From CAIXZV01 sp963697365 (GTDB taxonomy: Bacteria; Chloroflexota; Limnocylindria; Limnocylindrales; CSP1-4): a stretch of DNA of 64,000 bases. Position 1 is the stretch's first letter. The number at the start of each line of letters is the position of its first letter. The notes below the pieces were generated by a model. It was not told the origin of the DNA. It saw nothing but the letters and a program-made list of their open reading frames with translations, and made no database searches. Below, one piece after another: positions 36,835-45,238 of this stretch. Made by a program: the position numbers and the translations under genes. The stretch covers positions 124,001 to 188,000 of the forward strand of contig CAVONT010000016.1 of assembly GCA_963697365.1 (NCBI GenBank), given 5' to 3'.

Positions 36835-38574
36835 TCAGCCGGCAGCGACCCGCAGACGCTGCGCGACCTGTGCCCTGACGGTCGCGGCCAGTGCGGCAGG
36901 CGGCATCGGGCGACCGAGAAGGTACCCTTGGCCGAGCTCACAGCCGAGCGCCGCGACGGCCCGCGCCTGCGTCGTCGTCTCGATGCCCTCGGCCACCGTC
37001 GACAGGTGCAGGCTGCGCGCGAGCTCCACGATGATTCGCGCCAGGGCCGTCGCCTCGGGATCGGTGCCGACGCCCTCCACGAAGGAGCGGTCGATCTTGA
37101 TCCGGTCGATGGGCAGGCGCCGCAGGTACGCGAGCGACGAGTAGCCCGTCCCGAAGTCGTCAACCGCGATGCGGATGCCGAGCCCCCGCAGGCGGCCGAG
37201 CAGCCCGGTGGTCTCGGCTGTGTCACTCAGCGCGAGGCTCTCGGTGACCTCGAACGTGAGGCGGTCGGCCTCCAGCCCGCGGCCGGCGATCGTCTCCGCA
37301 ACGAAGGGCACGAATGACCCGCCCCGGAGCTGGACCGCGGACACGTTGACTGCAACCCAGTGGTGGGCCGGCAGGTGGGCTGTCCACTCGGCCGTCTGGC
37401 GGCAGGCCTCGTCGACGACCCAGCGACCCACCTCGTTGATGAGGCCTGTCGCCTCGAGCAGGGGGATGATCTCGGTCGGGCCGACGATCCCGCGCTTGGG
37501 ATGATCCCAGCGCAGGAGTGCCTCACTGCCCACGATGGCACCCGTCTGCATGTCGGAGACCGGCTGGTAGTGCAGCACGAACTGCCGGTGCTCGACGGCG
37601 CGCCGGAGCTCGCTCTCGAGGACCATGCGCTTGGCTGTCACCAGGTGCGCCCGGGGGTCGTAGGTGCTCCACCGGCCCTTGCCCAGGCCCTTCGCGTCGT
37701 ACATGGCGAGGTCGGCGGCACGCAGCAGCCACGATGCCGAACGGCGCCGGTTGAGGTCGACGGCGAGGCCGACGCTCACCCGCACGCCGACGGTCAGCCC
37801 CTCGAGCCGGAAGGGCGCCTGGAACGCCTCGACCACGCGCTGCGCCACCGCGTGCGCGGCCTGCTCGTCGGCGATGCCCTCCACCAGTGCCGCGAACTCG
37901 TCGCCGCCAAGCCGCGCGATCGTGGAGCCTGCCCGCATGGTGTCGCGCAGGCGGCGCGCCACGGCGACGAGGAGCCGGTCGCCGGCATCGTGGCCGTACG
38001 CGTCGTTCACCCGCTTGAAGTCATCGATGTCGATCAGCAGCATCGCCACGAGGCCGGGGCTGCGCTCGGTCATCGCCAGCGCGTGGGCGACGCGGTCGTT
38101 GAAGAGCGCGCGGTTGGCGAGGCCGGTGAGCGGATCGTGGAACGCGAGCCTGACGAGGTCCGTCTCCAGGCGCTTGTGCTCGGTGATGTCGACCACGAAG
38201 CCATGCCAGCGGAGCGGGTTCCCCTGGCCGTCCAACTCGAGGACGGTCAGGTCGCGCACCCAGATCTCGCGCCCGTCGCGACGGAGCATCCGGTACTCGC
38301 GGTCCGTCCGCGCGGTCGAGCGTGCAGCGACGTCCCGCTGGTCCTCCTCGAGGACGCGCGCCCGGTCATCGGGGTGGATGTGCTCCTCCCACATGCCAGG
38401 CACGCCCACCAGCTCGCTGGGCTCATAGCCGAGGAGCTCGACCAGTTGGGGGCTCGCATAGTCGATCGGGGCCCAGCGGCCCACCTGCGCCGAGTAGACG
38501 ACGCCCGGGAGGCCCTCGACGAGCGAGCGGTACGCGCTGTCGCTCGCCTCGCCCATCGTCACGAGGGCAGGCAC
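36835..38574 (-). CDS. PAS-GGDEF-EAL cyclic-di-GMP turnover protein
   Basis: 579 aa, no membrane helix. The PAS domain (YRSLVEGLPGVVYSAQ..PIDYASPQLVELLGY, with a PAC end FVVDITEHKR) is followed by a GGDEF domain (FHDPLTGLANRALFNDRV, RLGGDEFAAL intact) and an EAL domain (GSEALLRWDHP with EAL intact, VDDFGTGYSS, IKIDRSF, VAEGIET). Both catalytic motifs are preserved, so it may make or cleave c-di-GMP depending on the PAS signal. GTG 38574 gives the longest form; ATG 38556 (MGEASDSAYR) is equally plausible. Divergent from alaS. Confidence 0.92.
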   Translation of the reverse strand: MPALVTMGEASDSAYRSLVEGLPGVVYSAQVGRWAPIDYASPQLVELLGYEPSELVGVPGMWEEHIHPDDRARVLEEDQRDVAARSTARTDREYRMLRRDGREIWVRDLTVLELDGQGNPLRWHGFVVDITEHKRLETDLVRLAFHDPLTGLANRALFNDRVAHALAMTERSPGLVAMLLIDIDDFKRVNDAYGHDAGDRLLVAVARRLRDTMRAGSTIARLGGDEFAALVEGIADEQAAHAVAQRVVEAFQAPFRLEGLTVGVRVSVGLAVDLNRRRSASWLLRAADLAMYDAKGLGKGRWSTYDPRAHLVTAKRMVLESELRRAVEHRQFVLHYQPVSDMQTGAIVGSEALLRWDHPKRGIVGPTEIIPLLEATGLINEVGRWVVDEACRQTAEWTAHLPAHHWVAVNVSAVQLRGGSFVPFVAETIAGRGLEADRLTFEVTESLALSDTAETTGLLGRLRGLGIRIAVDDFGTGYSSLAYLRRLPIDRIKIDRSFVEGVGTDPEATALARIIVELARSLHLSTVAEGIETTTQARAVAALGCELGQGYLLGRPMPPAALAATVRAQVAQRLRVAAG

Positions 38575-38580
38575 GTCGGA

Positions 38581-38592
38581 CGCAGCGCTGCG
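38581..38592. promoter_or_regulatory. 12-bp perfect palindrome upstream of the GGDEF-EAL gene
   Basis: CGCAGCGCTGCG, six bases ahead of the minus-strand GTG start. It may be a protein-binding site. Palindromes of this size arise by chance in GC-rich DNA. Confidence 0.25.
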
Positions 38593-38680
38593 GATTGGTC
38601 GGCGAGCTGTGCAGCCACGTTCTGCAGGTCCTGGTCAGGTCGGCGTACCCAGTTCCGGCGCCGTTCGGCGAGTGGGATCT

Positions 38681-38705
38681 CGTGCCGGTTGGACAGTCCG
38701 GCGCG
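38681..38705. other. 8-bp hairpin in the divergent alaS/GGDEF-EAL region
   Basis: CGTGCCGG, 9-base loop, CCGGCGCG, one G-T wobble. It is followed at 38723-38739 by a CCGG-flanked TTCGATC loop resembling a tRNA T-arm. The 245-bp region has no gene; I could not fold it into a real tRNA. Confidence 0.35.
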
Positions 38706-38805
38706 AACGTCAGCCTACGATCGCCGGTTCGATCCCGGGGGGTACACAGCGGTCATGGTTCCGCTGGGACTTTCGATTTCCGGGGAGCCATGCCTGCGCG
38801 TTGGG

Positions 38806-38811
38806 TATTCT
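38806..38811 (+). promoter_or_regulatory. -10-like hexamer TATTCT for alaS
   Basis: Predicted +1 about 38818, two bases before ATG 38820, leaving no room for a ribosome-binding site in the mRNA. Confidence 0.5.
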
Positions 38812-38819
38812 TGGCGACG

Positions 38820-41609
38820 ATGCCTGCTGCCACCCCCATCCCGTTCCTGTCCGCCGCCCAGATCCGCCAGCGCTTCGTCGACTTCTTCGCCGCTCGCGGC
38901 CATACCGTCGTCCCCAGCGCAAGCCTCGTGCCGGCAGGCGACCAGACGCTCCTGTTCACCAACTCCGGCATGGTCCAGTTCAAGGACGCCCTGACCGGCA
39001 TCGAGAAGCGGGACTACGTGCGCGCGGTGGACTACCAGCGCTGCCTGCGCGTCGCGGGCAAGCACAACGATTTCGAGGAGGTCGGGCGCACACCGCGCCA
39101 CCACACGCTCTTCGAGATGCTCGGCAACTGGAGTTTCGGCGACTACTTCAAGCGCGAGGCGATCCACTGGGCCTGGGAGTTCCTGACCGTGGACCTCCAG
39201 ATCCCTGCCGCCCGGCTGGCCGCGACCGTGTATTCGACCGACGACTTCGCCCACGACGTCTGGAAGAACGAGATCGGGCTCCCCCCGGAGCGCCTGGTCC
39301 GGTGGGGCGACTTTCCTGCCGGTGACGAGGCCAACTGGTGGCGCATGGGCGACGTGGGCCCCTGCGGCCCGTGCTCGGAGCTCCATTACGACCGCGGCGC
39401 CCACCTCTCCGAGGGGCCGGAGTGCGTTCCCGACCACAGCGAGCACTGCCCGCGCTGGCTGGAGATCTGGAACCTCGTGTTCATGGAGTTCGAGCTGCAT
39501 CCCGATCGCAGCCTGACCCCGCTGCCTGCCCCCGGGGTTGACACGGGCATGGGCCTGGAGCGGATCGCCAGCGTCGTCCAGGGCGTGACGACCAACTACG
39601 ACACGGACCTGTTCGCACCGCTCCACGCCCGCATGCGGGAGCTGCTGGGTTCCGATCCGGAGGCGTTCGAGGCGCAGCGCTTCAGCTACCAGGTCATCGC
39701 GGACCACAGCCGCGCGGTCACCTTCCTCGCCGCGGACGGCGTCCTGCCTGCCAACGAGGGTCGCGGCTACGTCATGCGCCGGATCGTGCGCCGGGCCATC
39801 CGCCACGGCCGCCTGCTGGGCCGTCACGAGCCGTTCCTCGGCGAGATGGCCAAGGTCGTCATCGACACGATGGGCGTCGCCTACCCGAACCTGGTCGAGC
39901 GGCGCGACGAGATCCTCGCGGTCATCGAGCGCGAGGACAAGCAGTTCAGCCGGACCCTCGAGGCGGGGGTGGGCATGCTGGAGGAGGCGCTTGGCGCGCT
40001 CACCAGCGAGCCACGCGTCGTGGGCCGCTCGGCGGAGCACCTGCCGGCCGATGCGCCGGTGCTCCAGGGCGAAGTCGCCTTCCGCCTCCATGACACGTAC
40101 GGCTTCCCGATCGACCTCACCGTGGAGCTCGCCGCCGAGTACGGGGTTCGCACCGATCTCGCCGGCTTCCAGGACGCGCTCGCGGAGCAGCGGGAGCGCA
40201 GCCGGGCCAACACGAAGGCGGGCCTCACCGACGTCAACCTCGCGGCGTCGCGCTACCAGGAGATCCTGGCGCGGACCGCCCCCACCGAGTTCCTCGGCTA
40301 CGAGGCCACCACCGCGGCCGGCCGCGTGGTCGCGATCCTGCGCGACGGCGTCGAGTACGAGACGCTCGAGGCCGTTGCCGAGGTGGAGCTGCGCGCCGAG
40401 GCGGGCGCACGCGCGGAGATCGTGCTGGACCGCTCGCCCTTCTACGCGGAGTCGGGCGGCCAGGTGGCCGATACCGGCGTCCTCACCACCGCGGAGGGGA
40501 CCGTCCTCCTCGAGGTCGACGACGTCCAGCGGGTCGCCGGCACCCAGACCGCGGGGCTCACCGTGCACCGCGGCATGCTCCGCGGCCGGGTCGCGATCGG
40601 TGACACGCTCACGGCCGTCGTGGACGCGGAGCGTCGCGCGCACACCATGCGCAACCACACGGGCACCCACCTGCTGCACCGCGCCCTGCGCAACGTGGTG
40701 GGCGATCGTGCCCGCCAGGCGGGCTCGCTGGTGCACCCGGACTACCTGCGCTTCGACTTCCCGTTCGACCGCGGGCTCACCGACGACGAGAAGCTGGCGA
40801 TTGAACGCCAGGTGCGCCAGGCCGTCCGCGAGGATAGGCCGGTCAGCATCGAGTGGATGACCATGGCCGAAGCGCAGGCAGCCGGCGCGGACGCGTTCTT
40901 CGACGAGAAGTACGGGGAGCGGGTCCGCACCATCCGTGTCAAGGGCTTCAGCCACGAGCTGTGCGGCGGCACCCACTGCCGCGCCTCCGGCCAGATCGGC
41001 AACTTCGTGATCACCAGCGAGAAGAGCATCGGCTCGGGCATGCGCCGGATCGAGGCCGTGACCGGGGCCGGTGCCGACCGTCTGATGGAGGAGCGCTTCG
41101 CCCTCCTGGACCGGGCGACCCGTGCGGTGGCGGCGCGTGGTCCCGAGGCGTTGGAGGATCGCATCGCTGCCCTGCAGGACGAGCTGCGCGAGACGAAGCG
41201 CCGCCTCAAGGCGGGTGCCGCCGCCGGCGGGCGCCCGAAGCCGGGCGACGTGGCCGCGAAGGCCGAGGAGATCGCCCCGGGCGTGCTGTTCGCCGGCGCC
41301 ACACTCGACCTCGAAGGGATCGACGAGCTCAAGGGCTTCGCCAAGGACATGCGCGGGTCGCTTCCGTCGGGCGTGATCGCCGTCGGCCTCGATGCCGACG
41401 AGCCGCAGATCTTCGTCACCGTCTCCGACGATCTCGTCGAGCGCGGAATCGCCGCCGGCCCGCTCGTCCAGGCCGCCGTCACCAGCATCGACGGTCGCGG
41501 TGGTGGCCGCCCGCAGATGGCCCAGGGCAAGGGCACGCGCCGCGAGGGGCTCGAGGATGCGATCGCAGCGGTGCGCGCCGCGGCGGCCGCCGGGGCCACG
41601 CGGACGTGA
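38820..41609 (+). CDS. alaS: Alanyl-tRNA synthetase
   Basis: 929 aa, unbroken. Class IIc catalytic core with FVDFFAARGHTVVPSASLVP, RVAGKHNDFEEVGRTPRHHTLFEMLGNWSFGDYFK (in spaced form: GKHNDFEEVG, FEMLGNWSFGDYF), GPCGPCSELHYD and GVDTGMGLERIA. The editing domain has HTMRNHTGTHLLHRAL and CGGTHC zinc ligands, and a C-Ala domain with GGGRPQMAQGKG closes the protein. Slightly longer than E. coli AlaRS. The next gene starts 35 bp downstream. Confidence 0.96.
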   Translation: MPAATPIPFLSAAQIRQRFVDFFAARGHTVVPSASLVPAGDQTLLFTNSGMVQFKDALTGIEKRDYVRAVDYQRCLRVAGKHNDFEEVGRTPRHHTLFEMLGNWSFGDYFKREAIHWAWEFLTVDLQIPAARLAATVYSTDDFAHDVWKNEIGLPPERLVRWGDFPAGDEANWWRMGDVGPCGPCSELHYDRGAHLSEGPECVPDHSEHCPRWLEIWNLVFMEFELHPDRSLTPLPAPGVDTGMGLERIASVVQGVTTNYDTDLFAPLHARMRELLGSDPEAFEAQRFSYQVIADHSRAVTFLAADGVLPANEGRGYVMRRIVRRAIRHGRLLGRHEPFLGEMAKVVIDTMGVAYPNLVERRDEILAVIEREDKQFSRTLEAGVGMLEEALGALTSEPRVVGRSAEHLPADAPVLQGEVAFRLHDTYGFPIDLTVELAAEYGVRTDLAGFQDALAEQRERSRANTKAGLTDVNLAASRYQEILARTAPTEFLGYEATTAAGRVVAILRDGVEYETLEAVAEVELRAEAGARAEIVLDRSPFYAESGGQVADTGVLTTAEGTVLLEVDDVQRVAGTQTAGLTVHRGMLRGRVAIGDTLTAVVDAERRAHTMRNHTGTHLLHRALRNVVGDRARQAGSLVHPDYLRFDFPFDRGLTDDEKLAIERQVRQAVREDRPVSIEWMTMAEAQAAGADAFFDEKYGERVRTIRVKGFSHELCGGTHCRASGQIGNFVITSEKSIGSGMRRIEAVTGAGADRLMEERFALLDRATRAVAARGPEALEDRIAALQDELRETKRRLKAGAAAGGRPKPGDVAAKAEEIAPGVLFAGATLDLEGIDELKGFAKDMRGSLPSGVIAVGLDADEPQIFVTVSDDLVERGIAAGPLVQAAVTSIDGRGGGRPQMAQGKGTRREGLEDAIAAVRAAAAAGATRT

Positions 41610-41644
41610 CGACAGACCCTGCCGCCATGGTGGCCGAGGCCTAG

Positions 41645-42907
41645 ATGTCGTTCCTGCGCCGGATCTGGAACCGCGACGAGGGCGCTGTTCCCGCCGCGTG
41701 CACGGCGCTGGACATCGGGACCGAGTTCGCCAAGGCGCTGGTGTTCGAGATCGACGACGCGGGGCACGGCATCGTCCGCGGCGTGGGCCGCCAGCGACAG
41801 GGCCTCGCCCACATGCAGTCCGGCACGGTCGCGGACATCGCCGCGGTCGTGGACAACTGCGCGACGGCCCTCCAGGAGGCCGAGGAGATGGCCGGCTTCC
41901 GGCCCACGCAGGTGGTGATCGGCATCGCGGGCGAGCTGGTGAAAGGCTTCACGACGACGCTCACCCAGGAGCGCAAGAAGCCCGAGGTCGCCATCAGCGA
42001 CCACGAGCTCGTCAAGCTCATCGATTCGGTCCAGCGTGAGGCGCTCATCGAGGCAGAGCGCTCGATCACCTGGGAGACGGGCCTGCCGCACGTGGACGTG
42101 CGCCTCGTCCACAGCGCGGTCGTCGCGGCGTCCATCGACGGGTACGGGCTCACCAACCCGATCGGGTTCCAGGGCCGCCACGTCAAGATCGGCATCTTCA
42201 ACGCCTTCGCCCCGTTGGTCCACCTCGGTGCGCTCCAGTCCGTCGCGAGCCAGCTCGATCTCGACCTGCTCGAGATCGTCGCCGAGCCGTACGCGGTCGC
42301 CCGGGTGCTCGGCGCCGAGCACGTCCGCCAGGCGGGTGCCCTGTTCATCGACGTGGGCGGCGGCACCACGGACGTCGCGCTCGTCCGGCAGGGCGGGATC
42401 GAGGGCACGCGCATGTTCGCGCTCGGCGGGCGAGCGTTCACGAAGTCCATCGCCGATCGCATGGACCTGCCGTTCCCGCGCGCCGAGGCGCTCAAGGTGG
42501 ACTACGCACGTGGCCTCCAGGCACGAGAGCACGAGGACGTCAGGGAGATCGTCGGCGAGGACGCGGCCGTCTGGGCGGCGGGGGTCGAGCTGGTGCTCGA
42601 GGAGCTCGCGGCGGGGGAGATGCTGCCGTCCCGGATCTACCTGTGCGGCGGCGGCTCGCGCCTGCCCGAGATCCGGGAGGCCCTGCTGGCGGAGCGGTTC
42701 TGGAAGGGCCTGCCCTTCGCCCGACCGCCGGAGGTCACGATCATGGGCCCCGACCAGGTGGAGGCGATCACCGACGAGACGAAGCTCCTCGTGGACCAGC
42801 AGGACGTCACCCCCCTCGGGCTCGCCTGGCAGGCGATCGAGCTCCAGGCAGCCGAGAACCCGCTCGACACCGCGCTGCGCCGGGTGCTGCGCGCGATGAA
42901 GGTCTGA
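41645..42907 (+). CDS. FtsA/PilM-family actin-like ATPase
   Basis: 420 aa. Actin-fold phosphate-1 motif TALDIGTEFAKALVFE and phosphate-2 motif FIDVGGGTTDVALV, adenosine motif YLCGGGSRLPEI, with an inserted SHS2-like part (VVIGIAGELVKGF). It resembles PilM and FtsA, cytoplasmic ATPases that organise envelope machines. There are no pil genes or ftsZ nearby, so neither name is used. Two bases separate it from a large membrane protein gene, suggesting a dedicated pair. Confidence 0.7.
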   Translation: MSFLRRIWNRDEGAVPAACTALDIGTEFAKALVFEIDDAGHGIVRGVGRQRQGLAHMQSGTVADIAAVVDNCATALQEAEEMAGFRPTQVVIGIAGELVKGFTTTLTQERKKPEVAISDHELVKLIDSVQREALIEAERSITWETGLPHVDVRLVHSAVVAASIDGYGLTNPIGFQGRHVKIGIFNAFAPLVHLGALQSVASQLDLDLLEIVAEPYAVARVLGAEHVRQAGALFIDVGGGTTDVALVRQGGIEGTRMFALGGRAFTKSIADRMDLPFPRAEALKVDYARGLQAREHEDVREIVGEDAAVWAAGVELVLEELAAGEMLPSRIYLCGGGSRLPEIREALLAERFWKGLPFARPPEVTIMGPDQVEAITDETKLLVDQQDVTPLGLAWQAIELQAAENPLDTALRRVLRAMKV

Positions 42908-42909
42908 TC

Positions 42910-44700
42910 GTGGCCTCGATCGTCTACCTGGACCCCGAGGACGAGATCACGTCGGCGGCGATGCGCATCCGGCAGGCGCCCGAGCGACGTGTGGCGCTGG
43001 TGGTGCCCTTCGGATCTCGCGTGGCGACGTCACGGATCAACTTCCGCCTGCTTGCCCGCGAGGCGATGCGCGACGGCCGCCGCCTGGACATCATCGCGCC
43101 CGATGCGTCGGCCCGGGCGCTCGCGGCGTCCGCGGGCATCCCGGTGTTCGGGTCGGTGGGGGAGTACGAGACGGCCCTGGACGTCACGGATGTCATCCCC
43201 GGCGCCGCTGCCGCTGCTGGCGCAGCCGCAAGTGCGACCGTCGTCGCCGGCGCTGCGCGTGCGGCGGACGGACCCGCCCCGCCCACAGGGACGGACGATG
43301 CCGCTGAGACCCTGCCGGCGGGTGCGGTGGCCGGCTTCGCCACGGGTCCTGCTACGAGTGCTGGCGCCCGCCCGCCCGATGCCGAAGAGGCCGCCCGTCT
43401 CGACGCGGTCATGCAGCGGAGCCGCGAGGCGCCGGCGGTTGCCCGAGCATCGCAGCCGGCCGTCGTACGCAAGCGCCGGCGGCTCTCCGGTGCACTGGTC
43501 GCAGGCTTCCTCGTCCTGGCCGTCGCGCTGGGTGTCGCCGGTGTTGCCGCCTACCTCTTCCTGCCCGAGGCGACGATCACCGTCACGCCCCGCATCGAGC
43601 AGGTTGGTCCGGCGACCCTCACGGTCACGGCCGACCCGGATGCACTCGGCGTCGACGCCGGGACCCTCACGATCCCGGCCGAGGTCATCGAGATCCCCGT
43701 CGAGGTGGCCGGTGACTTCCCGGCGACCGGGAAGCGCGTCGAGCGGACGCCCGCGACCGGGGCCGTGCGCTGGACGAATTGCGATCCGACCGCGTCCTAC
43801 ACGATCCCCAGGGCAACCGAGGTCCGCACGTCCGACGGCATCGCCTTCGCTCTCGACGAGTCCGTGTTCCTGCCCGTCGCAGTGATCTCCGGGGGTGGCA
43901 CCAGCCCCAATCTCAAGTGCCAGTCCAGCCAGGTCTCCGTCACTGCCGTGAAGCCCGGCGAGAAGGGCAACGTGGCGGCCGGCGCCATCCGGACCGTGCC
44001 GGCGCGCTACAACCGGACCGTCATCCGGGTCACGAACCCGGCCCCGACCACGGGCGGGACCGAGACCACGTTCACCCGCGTCTCCAAGAAGGATGTCGAC
44101 GCGGCACTGGAGAACCTCCAAGGGCAGCTCGCGGCGGAGTTCGAGCAGGAGGTCGGGAACCCGGACCGCGTTCCGCCGGGCAGCACCGTCTACCCGGCCA
44201 CCGGGGTGCTGGGCGAGGCCACGCCCGTGGAGGACCTGGAGACGCTCGTCGGCCAGGAGGTCGAGACGTTCACCCTGGGTGTGACGGCGACGGGCACGGT
44301 CCTCACCGTCGACACCGCACCTATCAAGGCCATGGCGGCGAGCGAGCTGGACGGGCTCGTCACCGAGGGCGCCGAGCTCGTCGAGGGTTCTGCGCAGGTC
44401 TCGGTGGGCGAGGGGAGCGTCGACGAGGACGGCTCCGTAACCTTCGAGGCGACCGTGTCGGCCGAGCAGGTGGTGCCCGTGGATGCGGCGGAGATCGAGA
44501 CGCTGGTGCTCGGCATGACCCCCGAGGAGGCCGAGTTGGCGATCGCGCCCTACGGCGAGGCTGACATCGTGCTGTGGCCCGGGTTCGCGACCACCATCCC
44601 CACGTTCGAGCAGCGCGTGGTCGTCATCGTGAACGAGGCCGCAGACGCGGCCGGTTCGCCCGACGGCGGTCAGGGCGGAGAGCCGCTACCATCCGGCTGA
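42910..44700 (+). CDS. Single-pass membrane protein with baseplate-J-like extracellular part
   Basis: 596 aa. The cytoplasmic domain of about 90 residues (SIVYLDPEDEITSAAMRIRQ, VALVVPFGSRVATSRINFRLLAREA, GIPVFGSVGEYE) looks like a Rossmann-type fold. An Ala-rich linker leads to one helix (ALVAGFLVLAVALGVAGVAAYLFL) and a large beta-rich outside part (TITVTPRIEQVGPATLTVTAD.., AVKPGEKGNVAAGAI) of the type often labelled baseplate J/gp47-like. The AVKPGEKGNVAAG loop is typical of those proteins. It is probably assembled with the ATPase encoded just upstream. Confidence 0.6.
   Translation: MASIVYLDPEDEITSAAMRIRQAPERRVALVVPFGSRVATSRINFRLLAREAMRDGRRLDIIAPDASARALAASAGIPVFGSVGEYETALDVTDVIPGAAAAAGAAASATVVAGAARAADGPAPPTGTDDAAETLPAGAVAGFATGPATSAGARPPDAEEAARLDAVMQRSREAPAVARASQPAVVRKRRRLSGALVAGFLVLAVALGVAGVAAYLFLPEATITVTPRIEQVGPATLTVTADPDALGVDAGTLTIPAEVIEIPVEVAGDFPATGKRVERTPATGAVRWTNCDPTASYTIPRATEVRTSDGIAFALDESVFLPVAVISGGGTSPNLKCQSSQVSVTAVKPGEKGNVAAGAIRTVPARYNRTVIRVTNPAPTTGGTETTFTRVSKKDVDAALENLQGQLAAEFEQEVGNPDRVPPGSTVYPATGVLGEATPVEDLETLVGQEVETFTLGVTATGTVLTVDTAPIKAMAASELDGLVTEGAELVEGSAQVSVGEGSVDEDGSVTFEATVSAEQVVPVDAAEIETLVLGMTPEEAELAIAPYGEADIVLWPGFATTIPTFEQRVVVIVNEAADAAGSPDGGQGGEPLPSG
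44687..44692 (+). promoter_or_regulatory. -10-like hexamer TACCAT inside the previous gene, for a leader ORF and ruvX
   Basis: Predicted +1 is 44699, one base before an ATG at 44700 that opens a 20-codon reading frame. It lies in the last codons of the membrane-protein gene. Confidence 0.45.
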
Positions 44701-44762
44701 TGCCCCACCTACAAACGGTCCACGGTGCAGCCATGCCGTCGTTGCCCTGTCCGTGCCCATGA
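44700..44762 (+). CDS. Leader peptide/uORF of 20 residues upstream of ruvX
   Basis: ATG overlaps the stop of the preceding gene (TGATG). The frame ends with TGA overlapping the ruvX ATG (ATGA). It encodes a short peptide beginning MPHLQTVHG and ending LPCPCP. The start lies at the predicted transcript start. The double overlap strongly suggests translation coupled to ruvX, and the Cys/Pro-rich end could slow ribosomes. No homologue is known to me. Confidence 0.45.
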   Translation: MPHLQTVHGAAMPSLPCPCP

Positions 44763-45238
44763 GTCGCATTCTCGGCGTGGACCTCGGCTCGCGCAGGATC
44801 GGCCTTGCCGTAGCCGAAGCCGGTATCGGGATCGCGCGCCCCTTCCAGACCGTCAACCGCGGCGGGTCCATCGACGACGATGCGGCCGTGCTTGGACGCG
44901 TCTGCCGCGAGCAGGCGGTGACGGAGCTGGTGGTCGGCCTGCCAGTGGAGGCGAGAGGCACCGAGGGCGAGATGGCGGAGGCCGCACGCGCCTGGGCCAC
45001 GGCCGTGGGTGTGCTCCTCGACCTGCCCGTGACGATGCGCGATGAGCGCCTGAGCTCCTTCGAGGCTGAGCAACGCCTCGGCCGGATGCCCCGCGGCCGG
45101 TCCGGCGGCGCCCCGTCACGGACACAGCGGAACGCCTTTCGCGCGCGAATCGATCGCGAGGCGGCAAGCGTCATCCTCCAGGACGAGCTTGACGCCCGGC
45201 GTGGTGTCGCAGCCGCCGACACCCAGGAGTCCCGATGA
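44759..45238 (+). CDS. ruvX: RuvX/YqgF-family nuclease
   Basis: 159 aa of the RNase H-like fold. GVDLGSRRIGLAVAE carries the first catalytic Asp, LVVGLPVEARGTEGEMA is the GLP motif, and MRDERLSSFEAEQ holds the conserved ERxST-like site (here RLSSFEAE). The family processes the 5' end of pre-16S rRNA and was earlier proposed as a Holliday-junction resolvase. It is followed by mltG with ATGA overlap, the standard ruvX-mltG order. C-terminal 25 residues are variable. Confidence 0.9.
   Translation: MSRILGVDLGSRRIGLAVAEAGIGIARPFQTVNRGGSIDDDAAVLGRVCREQAVTELVVGLPVEARGTEGEMAEAARAWATAVGVLLDLPVTMRDERLSSFEAEQRLGRMPRGRSGGAPSRTQRNAFRARIDREAASVILQDELDARRGVAAADTQESR

Noticed and set aside
38645..38746. tRNA gene suggested by GTACCC/GGGTAC ends and a TTCGATC T-loop
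   Set aside because: The span is about 100 bases, no proper D-arm or anticodon stem forms, the T-stem has a mismatch, and no anticodon loop fits. A degraded or unrelated structure is more likely.
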